Notes: generated from the sequence alone by a model not told the origin. 64,000 nt of DNA from Psychroserpens jangbogonensis (GCF_000797465.1 NZ_JSWG01000008.1:124001-188000); one strand, 5' to 3'. Counted from the stretch's first letter, positions 6,901 to 15,990 are shown. A program made the numbers and translations.

Positions 6901-9207
6901 CTACTGTTTTTCCTTTTTCTTTAAGAATGAAAAAATGCTTTTCTTTTTTTTCTTTGTGTCTTCAGTACCAGAATCAAACTCACGTTCTTTTTGGTCTTTA
7001 GTGAAGAGTCGTTTTAGAAATCCATCTCGCTTTTCTTGTTCGCAATCTAAGGCTGCAATAATAGCTTCAGATGGTGTTTCAAACTTCGCCTTAGTAATAT
7101 CATTATATTTTGAATCAGCATTCAACTGCTTTAAAAATAAAGCCACAGTTGGCAAAGCTGAATTAGCACCTTGTCCAATAGTCGTATTACTAAAACCAAT
7201 ACGATGGTCATCATTTCCAACCCAAGATGCCATGACTAAATTTGGGCTTATGCCAATAAACCAACCATCTTTATTATTTTGTGTTGTTCCTGTTTTTCCA
7301 GCTAAATCATTATCCAATCCATAAGTGCTTCTCATTCGCCTTGCTGATCCTGAATTTATTGTTGATTTCATCATCTCAATCATGATTTGCCTTGTGTCTT
7401 GAGAAAAAGCTTCAGTTCCTATGTAACTATTAGATCGTTGGTAAATAATTTTTCCAGCTTTGTCCTCAATTTTAGTAATATAAAACGGTTTTGAAACATG
7501 AGCTTCATTAGCAAAACTTGTATAGGCACCAATCAATTCTAACATTGAAAGTTCTGCAGTTCCTAAAGCTAATGATGGTACTCTTGGCAAGTCTGATTGT
7601 ATTCCCATACGTTGTGCTTGTTCAATTACAGCGTCAACACCAACATCTTCAAGAACTTTTACAGCGATAGTATTTACAGATTCACTCAACGCTTTTTCAA
7701 AGGAATAATTAAGGTGTCGATCCACTTCTTCTTTACCTCCATTTGTAGGTGTCCATCCTTTTTGATTGGTATATGTAATTTCTTTTATCGGATAATAGGT
7801 ACAAGCATCCATACCTTTTTCTAAGGCTGTTGTATATACTATAGGTTTAAATGTAGAACCAACTTGTCGCTTTGAAGCAGATACATGATCAAATTTAAAA
7901 CGTTCAAAATTGATACCTCCAACATAAGCTTTCACAGCTCCAGATTTCGGATTCACAGCAACAAATCCAGTATTTAAAAACTTCATGGTATGCTTTAGAC
8001 TATCAATAACTGAAGCGTCTTTAATGATTTCACCTTCCCAAGAGAATAGACTCTTTTTAGTCTTTACCTTTAAAGAATCCATGATGGCTTTTTCGCTCCA
8101 CTTTTGCTTCTTTAATCTTCTATATAGTGGTAAATCTTTTATTCGTTTTTCAATCAATGAAGTGTTAGTAATCCAAGGTGCTCGCTTTCCATATGAGGTT
8201 TCTAATTGCGACTGTAAAAATGCTAGATGTTGTTGCATCGCAGTTTCTGCATAGCGTTGCATATCAATATCTAAAGTAGTATGAATTGTCAATCCGTCCT
8301 TATACAAATTATAAGATTCGCTATTTGCTGTAGATAAACTATCAAGAATTCCCTTTACATCTAACCTCACCTTTTCTCTAAAGTAAGGTGCAGTGCCTTC
8401 AGAATGATTGAATTTTCTATAATCTACAACCAAGGATTGCTCACTTGTTTCTGTCCTTACCGCTTTAGTAATGTATTGGTACTTTTCCATTTGTTGTAAG
8501 ACAACATCACGTCTTAACTGGCTTCTTTCAGGAAATAATCTCGGATTATAACTATGTGGAGCTTTTAAAGTGCCTATTAAAGTTGCCGATTGCGATAAAT
8601 CGAGGTCATTCGTTGTTGTACTAAAAAACCGTTGTGAAGCACTTTCTAGTCCGAAGACATTCTCACTAAAAGGAACAGTATTTAAATACATGGCTATGAT
8701 TTCTTGCTTCGAATACAAGTCTTCAAAACGTGTGGCAATAATCATTTCTTTGGTTTTATTTACTGGCATCGAAAACCAACCATGATTATCCCTTCCGTAG
8801 ATATTTTTCGCCAATTGCTGGCTAATTGTACTTCCTCCACCTGAAGAGTTATTTTGCAATAGAATGGATTTAAAAAACACTCGAAATAGACTTCTATAAT
8901 CGACGCCATCATGTTCATAAAACCGAACATCTTCAGTAGCTACTAATGCGTCAACCAAATGCTTCGGAAGATCTTTATGTTCAATTATTTGTCTATCGAA
9001 AATGAAATATTTACCTAATAACTCTTGATTTGCATCTAGTAACAAACTAGCTTCAGCTTGCTTGATGTTTGAAATATCTTCTTTAGATGGCAACTTTCCC
9101 CAAAGTCCGAAATACACTGAAAACCAAAAAAGTAAAATCAAAATTATGCCACTTAAAGACAATTTAAGCAATACTTTCAACCAAGATTTTTTGAATTTCA
9201 AACTCAT
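6901..9207 (-). CDS. Class A penicillin-binding protein (PBP1A-type)
   Basis: 768 residues, normal for the family. One N-terminal membrane anchor (about 14-33, LLKLSLSGIILILLFWFSVYF). GT51 glycosyltransferase domain about 60-230 with TEDVRFYEHDGVD (catalytic Glu) and GGSTISQQLAKN. Transpeptidase domain about 400-690: STFK (serine nucleophile), SESVNT (SxN) and KTGTTQ. The C-terminal tail is basic (KKKKKSIFSFLKKKEKQ). It polymerises lipid II and cross-links peptidoglycan at the inner membrane. It stands alone, with 71 nt to the protease gene. Whether it is named mrcA, ponA or pbpC cannot be settled from the sequence, so no symbol is given. Confidence 0.95.
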   Translation of the reverse strand: MSLKFKKSWLKVLLKLSLSGIILILLFWFSVYFGLWGKLPSKEDISNIKQAEASLLLDANQELLGKYFIFDRQIIEHKDLPKHLVDALVATEDVRFYEHDGVDYRSLFRVFFKSILLQNNSSGGGSTISQQLAKNIYGRDNHGWFSMPVNKTKEMIIATRFEDLYSKQEIIAMYLNTVPFSENVFGLESASQRFFSTTTNDLDLSQSATLIGTLKAPHSYNPRLFPERSQLRRDVVLQQMEKYQYITKAVRTETSEQSLVVDYRKFNHSEGTAPYFREKVRLDVKGILDSLSTANSESYNLYKDGLTIHTTLDIDMQRYAETAMQQHLAFLQSQLETSYGKRAPWITNTSLIEKRIKDLPLYRRLKKQKWSEKAIMDSLKVKTKKSLFSWEGEIIKDASVIDSLKHTMKFLNTGFVAVNPKSGAVKAYVGGINFERFKFDHVSASKRQVGSTFKPIVYTTALEKGMDACTYYPIKEITYTNQKGWTPTNGGKEEVDRHLNYSFEKALSESVNTIAVKVLEDVGVDAVIEQAQRMGIQSDLPRVPSLALGTAELSMLELIGAYTSFANEAHVSKPFYITKIEDKAGKIIYQRSNSYIGTEAFSQDTRQIMIEMMKSTINSGSARRMRSTYGLDNDLAGKTGTTQNNKDGWFIGISPNLVMASWVGNDDHRIGFSNTTIGQGANSALPTVALFLKQLNADSKYNDITKAKFETPSEAIIAALDCEQEKRDGFLKRLFTKDQKEREFDSGTEDTKKKKKSIFSFLKKKEKQ

Positions 9208-9352
9208 ATATAAATATTAGATACTATTTATATACGTAAGAAAAATCATATTCGATGTTTTAAGATTAAAAAAATTATGACTTTTAATTTCATTGGAATA
9301 TCAATCACTCCAAAACACGTCATCATATTAATTAATTGTGTAATTTTCATCT

Positions 9353-10081
9353 ATGGAAAAAACAGTATCCGAAGCTATCGCTTATAGACGATCAACACGA
9401 GTTTACAAAGATGAACCTATAGATAACGAGAAAGTAAAGCAATGTTTACATAACGCATCTTTAGCACCAACGAGTAGTAACTTACAACTTTGGGAATTTT
9501 ATCATGTGACTTCAAAGGATACTTTAGAGAAATTAACCAAAGCGTGTTTTAATCAAAATGCTGCTAAAACGGCTCAGCAATTAGTCGTTGTTGTCACTCG
9601 AAAAGATCTATGGAAAAAACGTGCTCAAGCGAATATTAATTTTTTGAATAAAGCTTTTGACAAACCCGATTTAGAACCTAGACTCGAAAAACGAAAAAAG
9701 CAAGCTACAGATTATTACAAAAAACTGATTCCGACCATCTATTTTGATTTTTTGGGCATACTCGGATTTATAAAATATTGGGTATTTCAAGTCATTGGAT
9801 TGTTTCGACCAATTTACAGACAGACTAGATTAAGTGATATGCGCATAGTAGCACATAAAAGCGCTGGATTGGCTGCACAAAATTTTATGGTCAGTATGGC
9901 TGGAATAGGTTATGATACATGTCCAATGGAAGGCAGTGATACCTTAAGAGTTAAGCGAATTTTAGGTTTACCTCGTGGTGCCGAAATCAATATGATTATT
10001 GGTTGCGGAATTAGAGACGAATCTGGTATTTACGGACCTCGTTTTCGTGTGCCCTTTGAAGAGGTTTATTTTGAAAAATAA
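9353..10081 (+). CDS. Nitroreductase family protein
   Basis: 242 residues. The N-terminus AIAYRRSTRVYKDEPID is the FMN-phosphate-binding RRS(T/I)R motif, followed by NASLAPTSSNLQLWEFYHVT, the second FMN-binding element. A hydrophobic insertion around residues 128-153 (IYFDFLGILGFIKYWVFQVIGLF) is unusual and could be a membrane-associating lid. The C-terminal half holds DTCPMEGSD and the closing GCGIRDESGIYGPRFR. Likely a flavin NAD(P)H oxidoreductase with unknown substrate. Its stop codon abuts the stop codon of convergent dsbD with no spacer. Confidence 0.9.
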   Translation: MEKTVSEAIAYRRSTRVYKDEPIDNEKVKQCLHNASLAPTSSNLQLWEFYHVTSKDTLEKLTKACFNQNAAKTAQQLVVVVTRKDLWKKRAQANINFLNKAFDKPDLEPRLEKRKKQATDYYKKLIPTIYFDFLGILGFIKYWVFQVIGLFRPIYRQTRLSDMRIVAHKSAGLAAQNFMVSMAGIGYDTCPMEGSDTLRVKRILGLPRGAEINMIIGCGIRDESGIYGPRFRVPFEEVYFEK

Positions 10082-12490
10082 TTAATTATCAAAATTACTA
10101 ATCCCCTCAGATAACCAATCGTGATAATCGTCAGCATCTGGCGTATAGCTCACTGGGTCATTTAGGTTTTCTTCGTTATGATCCATTAAAACATAAAAAG
10201 GTTGTGTATTGGTCTTATATTTTATGGTTTGTAATTCACTCCATTTCTGACCAATATATCTTAGTTTTTTACCAGGTTTCAATTTTGAATCTGTAACATC
10301 ATCATCAGATAATTTTCGTTTATCATCTACATATAATGAAATGAGTACAACATCATTTTTCAATCTATTCAATACCTTATCTTTTACCCAAACATTCTGT
10401 TCCATCTTACGACAATTAACACATGCCCAACCTGTGAAATCAATCATAACTGGTTTTCCAACTTCTTTGGCATAGGCTAATCCTTTATCATAATCGTTAA
10501 AAGCGAGAATATCGTGTGGTGCCAATAAATGTGCACCATCTGGTAAATCTGAATGATCAGTTGAACTTACAGAACTCCCTCCTTTTGAGTTACCAACACC
10601 ATAAGGAGATTCACTATAATCTAATGGTGGTGGAAATGCACTAATTAAATTTAAAGGCGCTCCCCAAAGTCCAGGAATCATATAAACGGTGAACGATAAG
10701 GTCAATAAACCTAATAATAAACGTCCAACCGAAATATGTTTTAATGGTGAATCATGAGGCAATTGAATTTTTCCGAGGAGATATAATGACAATGCTCCAA
10801 AAATGGCAATCCAAATAGCGATAAAGACTTCACGCTCTAAGAAATGTAATTGTAATACTAAATCGGCTTGTGATAAAAATTTGAACGCAAACGCTAATTC
10901 TAAAAACCCTAAAACAACTTTAACCGTATTTAACCAACCTCCTGATTTTGGCAACGAATTTAACCAACCAGGAAATGCTGCAAATAATGCAAATGGCAAC
11001 GCTAAGGCTAACGAAAATCCTAGCATTCCTATCATTGGAGCTAAACCTCCTTCAGAAGCAGAAAGCACAATTATATTACCAACAAAAGGTCCTGTACATG
11101 AAAAAGATACAATCGCTAATGCTAAAGCCATAAAGAAAATACCTGTGTATCCTCCTCGATCTGCTTTTCTATCAATTTTATTTGCCCAAGAATTAGGTAA
11201 CATAATTTCAAATGCTCCTAAAAACGAAATAGCAAAAATAACAAGGATTGCAAAAAAGACAAGATTGAAAGTTACACTTGTGGAAAATTCATTAATTGCA
11301 CTTGCACCAAAAATGGCGACAACTCCAGTTCCAAGAATAACGTAAATTACTATAATAGACAATCCATAAATGATTGCGTTTTTTATACCTTCAGCTTTAT
11401 TTTTACTTTGTTTAGTGAAAAAACTAACCGTCATTGGGATTAATGGGAATACACATGGTGTAAATAATGCAATAAAACCAGCTCCTAAACCTAGGATGAA
11501 AATAGTCCATAATCCTTCCTTACTACCTTCTTTTTCTGAAGAACCATCATCACTTACCTGCTTGGCTTCAACACTTTTAGTTAAATCAAAATTTAAATCT
11601 ACATAACTTGGTGTTAAACATTTTTCATCATCACAAGCCATAAATCCTACTTCTCCAACAATTGAAGTAATATCTGTTTTGGACAATTTTATACGTTGTC
11701 TAAATTCTGCAGAAGTCTTAAAGAATTTAATCTTCATATTAAAGACTTTATCTTCTACTTCCTTCCCTTTTTCTTCAGAAGTTTTGCCAGCTAAATCAGC
11801 ACCTTCAGGCAATTGATATGTGAATTCGGTAGGTATTGGTCCATCTTCAGGCACAGATTGTGAGTATAATTTCCAGCCTTTATCTACTGTTGCTTTAGAC
11901 ACTAAGACATACTCTGAATCTGAAATTTTCTCTACAGCTGTAGTCCATTTTACAGGTTCTAAAATTTGAGACGTATCATCAGAAGCTCCCATTTGAAAAG
12001 GATTACTTTTTTCAGTATTAGTATCAGATTTTGTAGCTGCAGCTAAATTGAAATTTAAATCTATATATTCTGGAGGTAAGCATTTGCTATCATCACAAAC
12101 CATGAATTCAACTTCACCTTTTACTACCGATAATTCTTTGTTTAAGACTTTAATACGCTGTCTAAATTCCGCACGATCTCCAAAATACTTGATTTTCATC
12201 TCGAATATTGGATCATCTACCGTATGACCTTCTTCTTCTGAAGTATCTCTTAAGGTTTCAAAATCTGAAGTTGTAGTATATATAAATGTAGTTGGAATTG
12301 GTCCATCCTCAGGTACATTTTGAGAATATAAATGCCATCCGCTATCTATTGTAGCCGTTGATATTAAGTCATATTCAGTATCTGAAACTTTCTCAACTGA
12401 AGTCTCCCATTTTACAGGCTCAAACACTTGTGCTTTAGCAGTGATAGAACACACTATGAAGCTACAAAGTGCAATTATTAAGTTTTTCAT
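10082..12490 (-). CDS. dsbD: Thiol:disulfide interchange protein DsbD with duplicated N-terminal domain
   Basis: 802 residues from the ATG at 12490; the longer frame starts at a TTG two codons earlier. Signal peptide (to about AKA-Q). Two DsbD-alpha-like domains in tandem (about 22-150 and 175-310) share near-identical stretches such as [13 protein letters not shown] and [13 protein letters not shown]. The membrane domain (about 330-610) carries the Cys pair in [10 protein letters not shown] and [10 protein letters not shown]. The C-terminal thioredoxin domain has CVNC ([14 protein letters not shown]). It passes electrons from cytoplasmic thioredoxin to periplasmic partners, which fits the neighbouring thioredoxin-fold genes. 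Most relatives carry one alpha domain; this one has two. Confidence 0.92.
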   Translation of the reverse strand: MKNLIIALCSFIVCSITAKAQVFEPVKWETSVEKVSDTEYDLISTATIDSGWHLYSQNVPEDGPIPTTFIYTTTSDFETLRDTSEEEGHTVDDPIFEMKIKYFGDRAEFRQRIKVLNKELSVVKGEVEFMVCDDSKCLPPEYIDLNFNLAAATKSDTNTEKSNPFQMGASDDTSQILEPVKWTTAVEKISDSEYVLVSKATVDKGWKLYSQSVPEDGPIPTEFTYQLPEGADLAGKTSEEKGKEVEDKVFNMKIKFFKTSAEFRQRIKLSKTDITSIVGEVGFMACDDEKCLTPSYVDLNFDLTKSVEAKQVSDDGSSEKEGSKEGLWTIFILGLGAGFIALFTPCVFPLIPMTVSFFTKQSKNKAEGIKNAIIYGLSIIVIYVILGTGVVAIFGASAINEFSTSVTFNLVFFAILVIFAISFLGAFEIMLPNSWANKIDRKADRGGYTGIFFMALALAIVSFSCTGPFVGNIIVLSASEGGLAPMIGMLGFSLALALPFALFAAFPGWLNSLPKSGGWLNTVKVVLGFLELAFAFKFLSQADLVLQLHFLEREVFIAIWIAIFGALSLYLLGKIQLPHDSPLKHISVGRLLLGLLTLSFTVYMIPGLWGAPLNLISAFPPPLDYSESPYGVGNSKGGSSVSSTDHSDLPDGAHLLAPHDILAFNDYDKGLAYAKEVGKPVMIDFTGWACVNCRKMEQNVWVKDKVLNRLKNDVVLISLYVDDKRKLSDDDVTDSKLKPGKKLRYIGQKWSELQTIKYKTNTQPFYVLMDHNEENLNDPVSYTPDADDYHDWLSEGISNFDN

Positions 12491-12587
12491 CAGCAATAAT
12501 TAGGTATTGAAAGGAGCTAATTTATAAAAAACAAAGGGATAAATACATAGTATTAAGTCTTGATTAACAAATATCAATTTTGGTCAC

Positions 12588-12614
12588 AAAAAAACCGAAC
12601 ACATGGTTCGGTTT
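12588..12614 (-). terminator. Terminator of the rhodanese operon
   Basis: AAACCGAAC (12592-12600), loop ACATG, GTTCGGTTT (12606-12614). Read on the minus strand the stem is followed by a T-run (the A-run at 12588-12594), so it ends the transcript of the rhodanese genes and lies just before the dsbD promoter region. Confidence 0.8.
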
Positions 12615-12636
12615 ATATTTGGTTTATATAGTGCTG

Positions 12637-13035
12637 TTATTCAAAGGTTTTTATTTCGTGACCCTTAAATTTCCATTGTGTTATTCCGCCTTTAAGGTCA
12701 TAGATTTTAACAAATCCAGCGTCTTTAAGTTTTTTAGTGCATTTAGCACTTCGACCTCCTGATTTGCAATATAAAACAACAGGTTTTGTTTTATCCAATT
12801 TTGTGATGTCCTCATCAAAAGTTGGAGATTTAAAATCGATGTTTTGTGAGTTATCGATAAATCCATTTTTGTATTCCTCTGGAGTGCGTACATCCACAAT
12901 TTGAACATCATCTAGCTCTAAAATGGTTTGCATTTCTTCAGGAGAAATAACTTTAATTTCTGATTGTGTTTCTTGTTCGCAATTTGTTAGAGTTAGCGCG
13001 AACATGAGACTAAGAACGATACTTATTTTTTTCAT
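12637..13035 (-). CDS. Rhodanese-like lipoprotein
   Basis: 132 residues. Lipoprotein signal MKKISIVLSLMFALTLTNCE (lipobox LTNC) followed by a single rhodanese domain: VQIVDVRTPEEYKNGFIDNS, then the active-site loop CKSGGRS with the catalytic Cys, then the closing GGITQWKFKGHEI. Expected to carry sulfur as a persulfide or to bind thiols on the periplasmic side of the envelope. It follows the cytoplasmic rhodanese gene by 11 nt on the same strand, so the two form an operon; the terminator at 12588-12614 ends it. Confidence 0.92.
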   Translation of the reverse strand: MKKISIVLSLMFALTLTNCEQETQSEIKVISPEEMQTILELDDVQIVDVRTPEEYKNGFIDNSQNIDFKSPTFDEDITKLDKTKPVVLYCKSGGRSAKCTKKLKDAGFVKIYDLKGGITQWKFKGHEIKTFE

Positions 13036-13046
13036 TTTTGATTGAT

Positions 13047-13361
13047 TTATATAGAAGAAACTTCACCTTTCCAAACACTGAAGCCTCCTAATAGATTGTA
13101 TGTTTTATTAAATCCGAGTTGATTCATAACAGCACACGCTTGTCCACTTCTTACTCCAGCTTTACAATACACAAAATATGTTTTAGTTTTATCAAGCTGT
13201 TGAACTTCATCAATAAAGCCTTGACCTTTAAAAATATCTATATGTATTGCATTAGGTATAATACCTTCTGCAACCTCTTCAGGTGTTCTAACGTCTAAAA
13301 CTACAGCTTTATTATCTGCTCCTAGTTCTGAAATCCACTCTTGTTGTGTTAAATCTGCCAT
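13047..13361 (-). CDS. Cytoplasmic single-domain rhodanese
   Basis: 104 residues, no signal peptide. Rhodanese features: VVLDVRTPEEVAEGIIPNAI, active-site loop CKAGVRS and the terminal GGFSVWKGEVSSI. It is a paralogue of the lipoprotein next to it (same DVRTPEE motif and similar active loop), so the pair puts a rhodanese on each side of the inner membrane. Probably moves sulfane sulfur between small thiols and acceptors. First gene of the two-gene operon, starting 120 nt from the stop of the thioredoxin-like gene. Confidence 0.92.
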   Translation of the reverse strand: MADLTQQEWISELGADNKAVVLDVRTPEEVAEGIIPNAIHIDIFKGQGFIDEVQQLDKTKTYFVYCKAGVRSGQACAVMNQLGFNKTYNLLGGFSVWKGEVSSI

Positions 13362-13427
13362 AATAATTTTATAAAATAATACGTATCAAAAACCATGCTA
13401 ATTTAACGTTTCCTTATGATAAAGACG

Positions 13428-13458
13428 AAAAAAAACCCAAAGCGTTACACTTCGGGTT
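13428..13458 (-). terminator. Terminator after the thioredoxin-fold operon
   Basis: AACCCAAAG (13434-13442), loop, CTTCGGGTT (13450-13458) with one G-U type pair; on the minus strand the stem leads into a long T-run (A-run 13428-13435). It ends the transcript of the 14105 and 13482 genes. Confidence 0.8.
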
Positions 13459-13481
13459 GTTAAAATTATAAGATTTATGGA

Positions 13482-14096
13482 TCACACCTTGATAGAACAG
13501 CCTATTGCTCTAGTTTGTTTTTCTTCAATTTCTTTACCAGAAAGCAAAGCATCAACTGCATCTTCAACATATTTTTTATTTACTGCATTGGCATCTAGAT
13601 AATTGTCATCTATAGCTCCCATATACTTTACAACATTACCTTTTTTGGTTTTTTGTAGTATGTATATATGTGGTGTTTTTGTTGCACCATACTTCGGATA
13701 TATTTTTTGCCCTTCATCCATTAAATACGGGAACGTAAATCCTTTTGCTTTCGCACGAGCTTTCATAGCCTCCATACTATCTCCAGGTTTAACCTCGGTA
13801 TTATTAGGCATAATAGCTACAACAGGGTAACCAAGATTTGCGTACTTCTTATTTAATGCTTCTACTCGATCTTCATAAGCTACAGCGTAAGGACAAGTGT
13901 TGCATGTAAATACAACTATAAATCCCTTAGCGGATTTAAAGTCTGACAATGATACTGTTTTACCATCAATGTTTTCAAGTTCAAAATCTGTTGCAACATC
14001 ACCAATATGATATCCATGACCACCACCTAAATTGGCAAATGAAGACAGAGCTACTATAGTTAATACTGCAAAAAATGTTTTAAGTGTGTTTTTCAT
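13482..14096 (-). CDS. Secreted thioredoxin-fold protein (peroxiredoxin/TlpA-like)
   Basis: 204 residues with an N-terminal signal sequence (TFFAVLTIVALSSFANLGGG). The domain is thioredoxin-like: GDVATDFELENIDGKTVSLS, redox motif CNTCPYA with two Cys, GYPVVAIMPNN, and TPHIYILQ with the conserved cis-Pro. This order is that of AhpC/TSA-type thioredoxin family proteins often annotated as 'thioredoxin family protein' in flavobacteria. It lies 8 nt after the TlpA-like gene on the same strand, so both would be made together, with DsbD nearby as the likely electron donor. Confidence 0.88.
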   Translation of the reverse strand: MKNTLKTFFAVLTIVALSSFANLGGGHGYHIGDVATDFELENIDGKTVSLSDFKSAKGFIVVFTCNTCPYAVAYEDRVEALNKKYANLGYPVVAIMPNNTEVKPGDSMEAMKARAKAKGFTFPYLMDEGQKIYPKYGATKTPHIYILQKTKKGNVVKYMGAIDDNYLDANAVNKKYVEDAVDALLSGKEIEEKQTRAIGCSIKV

Positions 14097-14104
14097 GATT
14101 TAGT

Positions 14105-14623
14105 TTATTTAAGGAATTGTTTGACTTCGGTTTCTAGTTCGTCATAATTAAATGACTTTTCGTAAAATTGGCGTTTATTTTTATTGTAAATAATAGTCGC
14201 TGGAATGGCTCCAGTCCAACTTTCATCTACTTTAGGAATCCATGTATTTGAATCTACATCATTTAATGCTACGACTTTAGATTTCAAGTTTTTATTTATA
14301 ATATAAGGCTTTAATTTAGTCTCATATTTACTAGGAAAATCAAGGCTCACTAAAATTACTTCTACATCTTCTGAATAATTTTTATTAAGCTTCTCGAAAT
14401 ATGGTAATTCCTTAATACAAGGAGCACACCAAGTGGCCCAGAAATTAACAACATAAGTTTTATCATCAGTAGTACTCAAAAACTTTTGTAGTCCATCAAA
14501 ATCATACACTTCGAGAGATATTTCTGTTTCTAATATCTGCTTTACTTCAGCTACCTGTTCTTTTTCAGTTGCATCTTTACAAGAGAAAAATAACACCAAA
14601 CCTATTATCCATGCGTACTTCAT
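14105..14623 (-). CDS. TlpA-like thioredoxin-fold lipoprotein
   Basis: 172 residues. Lipoprotein signal MKYAWIIGLVLFFSCKD (lipobox FFSC). Thioredoxin domain with NFWATWCAPCIKELPYFEKL (CxxC = CAPC) and a cis-Pro region GAIPATIIYN. Members of this family reduce disulfides in cytochrome c maturation or envelope proteins. First gene of a two-gene operon with the 13482 thioredoxin-fold gene. Its start is 108 bp from that of the divergent MarR gene, so the regulator may control both directions (inference). Confidence 0.9.
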   Translation of the reverse strand: MKYAWIIGLVLFFSCKDATEKEQVAEVKQILETEISLEVYDFDGLQKFLSTTDDKTYVVNFWATWCAPCIKELPYFEKLNKNYSEDVEVILVSLDFPSKYETKLKPYIINKNLKSKVVALNDVDSNTWIPKVDESWTGAIPATIIYNKNKRQFYEKSFNYDELETEVKQFLK

Positions 14624-14699
14624 GATATAAAGTTATTAATCCTAATGTTGCATTGTCAAACTTTAACAAAATATTAGACAAACGGTCCATCATTTATAT

Positions 14700-14730
14700 T
14701 ACATTTGTATGCACAACAATTGTATATACA
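14700..14730 (+). promoter_or_regulatory. -7 element and palindrome ahead of the MarR gene
   Basis: TACATTTG (14700-14707) is a perfect TAnnTTTG -7 element, though no clear -33 TTG is spaced correctly. TGTATATACA (14721-14730) is a perfect 10-bp palindrome between it and the ATG at 14732, placed where a MarR dimer could autoregulate. Confidence 0.45.
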
Positions 14731-14731
14731 T

Positions 14732-15187
14732 ATGTCAATAGAAGAAGATATTAAAAGCACAGTTATACTTGACAAAAAAGAAAAGACTGTTATTAATTTA
14801 TTATATACGGGAAGTTGGCTAAAAGAAAAAGAATTCACTTTCTTTAAAAATTATGAACTATCATCAGAACAATATAATGTTCTTAGGATATTAAGAGGTC
14901 AAAAAGGGAAGCCTGCGAATTTAAGTACTATTCAAGAACGTATGCTTAACAAAATGAGTAACACAACACGTTTAGTAGATAAATTAATAAAAAAAGATTT
15001 GGTTACACGACAAGTATGCATGACAAATAGAAGAAAAATAGAAATTCAAATTACTCAAAAGGGTTTGGATCTATTGATTCAATTGGACAGTAAAATTAAA
15101 TTAAATAATAAAAAAATCACAAAAAGTTTAGATCAATCAGAACTCACACTACTAAATAATTTATTAGACAAATTAAGAACTCAATAA
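14732..15187 (+). CDS. MarR family transcriptional regulator
   Basis: 151 residues starting at ATG 14732 (MSIEEDIKSTVI); the longer frame begins at a TTG inside the -7 promoter element and is rejected. Winged-helix fold: LSSEQYNVLRILRGQ, the recognition region LSTIQERMLNKMSNTTRLVDKL, and the wing DLVTRQVCMTNRRKIEIQIT. The Cys in the wing could allow redox sensing, though that is only a possibility. The yceI gene follows 41 nt downstream; MarR-YceI pairs are common in flavobacteria. Confidence 0.93.
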   Translation: MSIEEDIKSTVILDKKEKTVINLLYTGSWLKEKEFTFFKNYELSSEQYNVLRILRGQKGKPANLSTIQERMLNKMSNTTRLVDKLIKKDLVTRQVCMTNRRKIEIQITQKGLDLLIQLDSKIKLNNKKITKSLDQSELTLLNNLLDKLRTQ

Positions 15188-15228
15188 ACAATTTCAAATA
15201 TTAAATCAATTTCAAACAAAAAAAAACA

Positions 15229-15801
15229 ATGAAAAACAACATTTTAAAAACAGGATTTATCGTGGTATTAGCAATGACCATTGCTTCTTTCACATCAGTA
15301 TCAGAAAAAAGTGTAAACGTTAAAGAAAGCAGCATTACGTGGACTGGCCACAAAGTAACTGGATCTCATGAAGGAACCATCAATTTATCTGAAGGTGCTT
15401 TAATGTTTGAAGATGATAATTTAGTTGGTGGAAGTTTTACTATGGATATGACATCAATTGTCGTTACAGATATAGATGCAGGAAGTGGAAAAGAAAAATT
15501 AGAAGGACATTTAAAATCTGATGATTTCTTTGGAGTTAAAGACCACAAGAAGGCAATGTTCAAAATCAATAAAGTTGATGGGAAAAATGGCACATACCGT
15601 GTATATGGTGATTTAACTATTAAAGGAATATCAAAACCTGCAACGTTTCAAATGATGGTAAAAGGCAATACAGTAACAGCTAATTTCAAAGTTGATAGAA
15701 CAAAATATGACATTAGATATGGTTCTGCTAGTTTCTTTGATGATTTAAAAGACAAAGCTATTTATGATGATTTTGATTTAAATGTAACCCTAAAGTTTTA
15801 A
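15229..15801 (+). CDS. YceI family periplasmic protein
   Basis: 190 residues with a signal-like N-terminus (ILKTGFIVVLAMTIASFTSV). YceI lipocalin-like barrel: SSITWTGHKVTGSHEGTI, SFTMDMTSIVVTDID, GHLKSDDFFGVKDHKKAMF, GDLTIKGISKPATFQM, and FKVDRTKYDIRYGSASFF. The family binds isoprenoid-like lipids; the ligand here is unknown. It is the second gene after the MarR regulator and ends just before a terminator at 15831-15866. Confidence 0.93.
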   Translation: MKNNILKTGFIVVLAMTIASFTSVSEKSVNVKESSITWTGHKVTGSHEGTINLSEGALMFEDDNLVGGSFTMDMTSIVVTDIDAGSGKEKLEGHLKSDDFFGVKDHKKAMFKINKVDGKNGTYRVYGDLTIKGISKPATFQMMVKGNTVTANFKVDRTKYDIRYGSASFFDDLKDKAIYDDFDLNVTLKF

Positions 15802-15830
15802 CCCTATAACTTGATTAATAGCACATTTAG

Positions 15831-15866
15831 AAAAAAGATTCTCATTAATTTGGGAATCTTTTTTTA
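15831..15866 (+). terminator. Terminator of the marR-yceI transcript
   Basis: AAAAAAGATTC (15831-15841) and GAATCTTTTTT (15854-15864) with the T-run continuing. It is preceded at 15811-15823 by TTGATTAATAGCA, a 13-mer that recurs ahead of another terminator at 60051-60063. Confidence 0.85.
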
Positions 15867-15881
15867 TTTTGGTTGAATAAA

Positions 15882-15912
15882 TTTGAATTCTAGAAATTCA
15901 TTTCTATATTTG
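15882..15912 (+). promoter_or_regulatory. trp operon promoter
   Basis: TTTG (15882-15885), 19-bp spacer, TATATTTG (15905-15912). This matches the Bacteroidota housekeeping promoter (-33 TTTG, -7 TAnnTTTG). The transcript should start near 15917-15920, only about 8-11 nt before the leader-peptide ATG. Confidence 0.75.
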
Positions 15913-15927
15913 AATATCACAACAACT

Positions 15928-15990
15928 ATGAACACAAACTTAAATAATACTTGGTGGTGGAATTCTCGAAACTCATACTTCGTGAACTAA
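15928..15990 (+). CDS. trpL: trp operon leader peptide with three Trp codons
   Basis: A 20-codon reading frame: MNTNLNNTWWWNSRNSYFVN. It contains TGG TGG TGG at 15952-15960. Three consecutive Trp codons in a 20-residue peptide directly ahead of a terminator and trpE is the signature of ribosome-mediated attenuation. The start is set by the ATG 16 nt after the -7 element. When Trp-tRNA is scarce the ribosome would stall on the TGG triplet and cover the first RNA arm; when it is plentiful it reaches the TAA and covers the second. The peptide itself is not expected to have another role. Confidence 0.88.
   Translation: MNTNLNNTWWWNSRNSYFVN

Noticed and set aside
6890-7324. 144-codon plus-strand open frame opposite the PBP gene
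   Set aside because: Antisense to the transpeptidase domain and tail of a clear class A PBP; no independent motif.
10803-11345. 180-codon plus-strand open frame opposite dsbD
   Set aside because: It lies entirely antisense to the conserved membrane part of DsbD; its Asn/Lys/Ala-rich composition is that of a mirrored hydrophobic coding region.
14705-14731. TTG start of the MarR gene at 14705
   Set aside because: The TTG is part of the perfect -7 element TACATTTG, so it would not be in the mRNA; ATG 14732 gives the usual MarR start.
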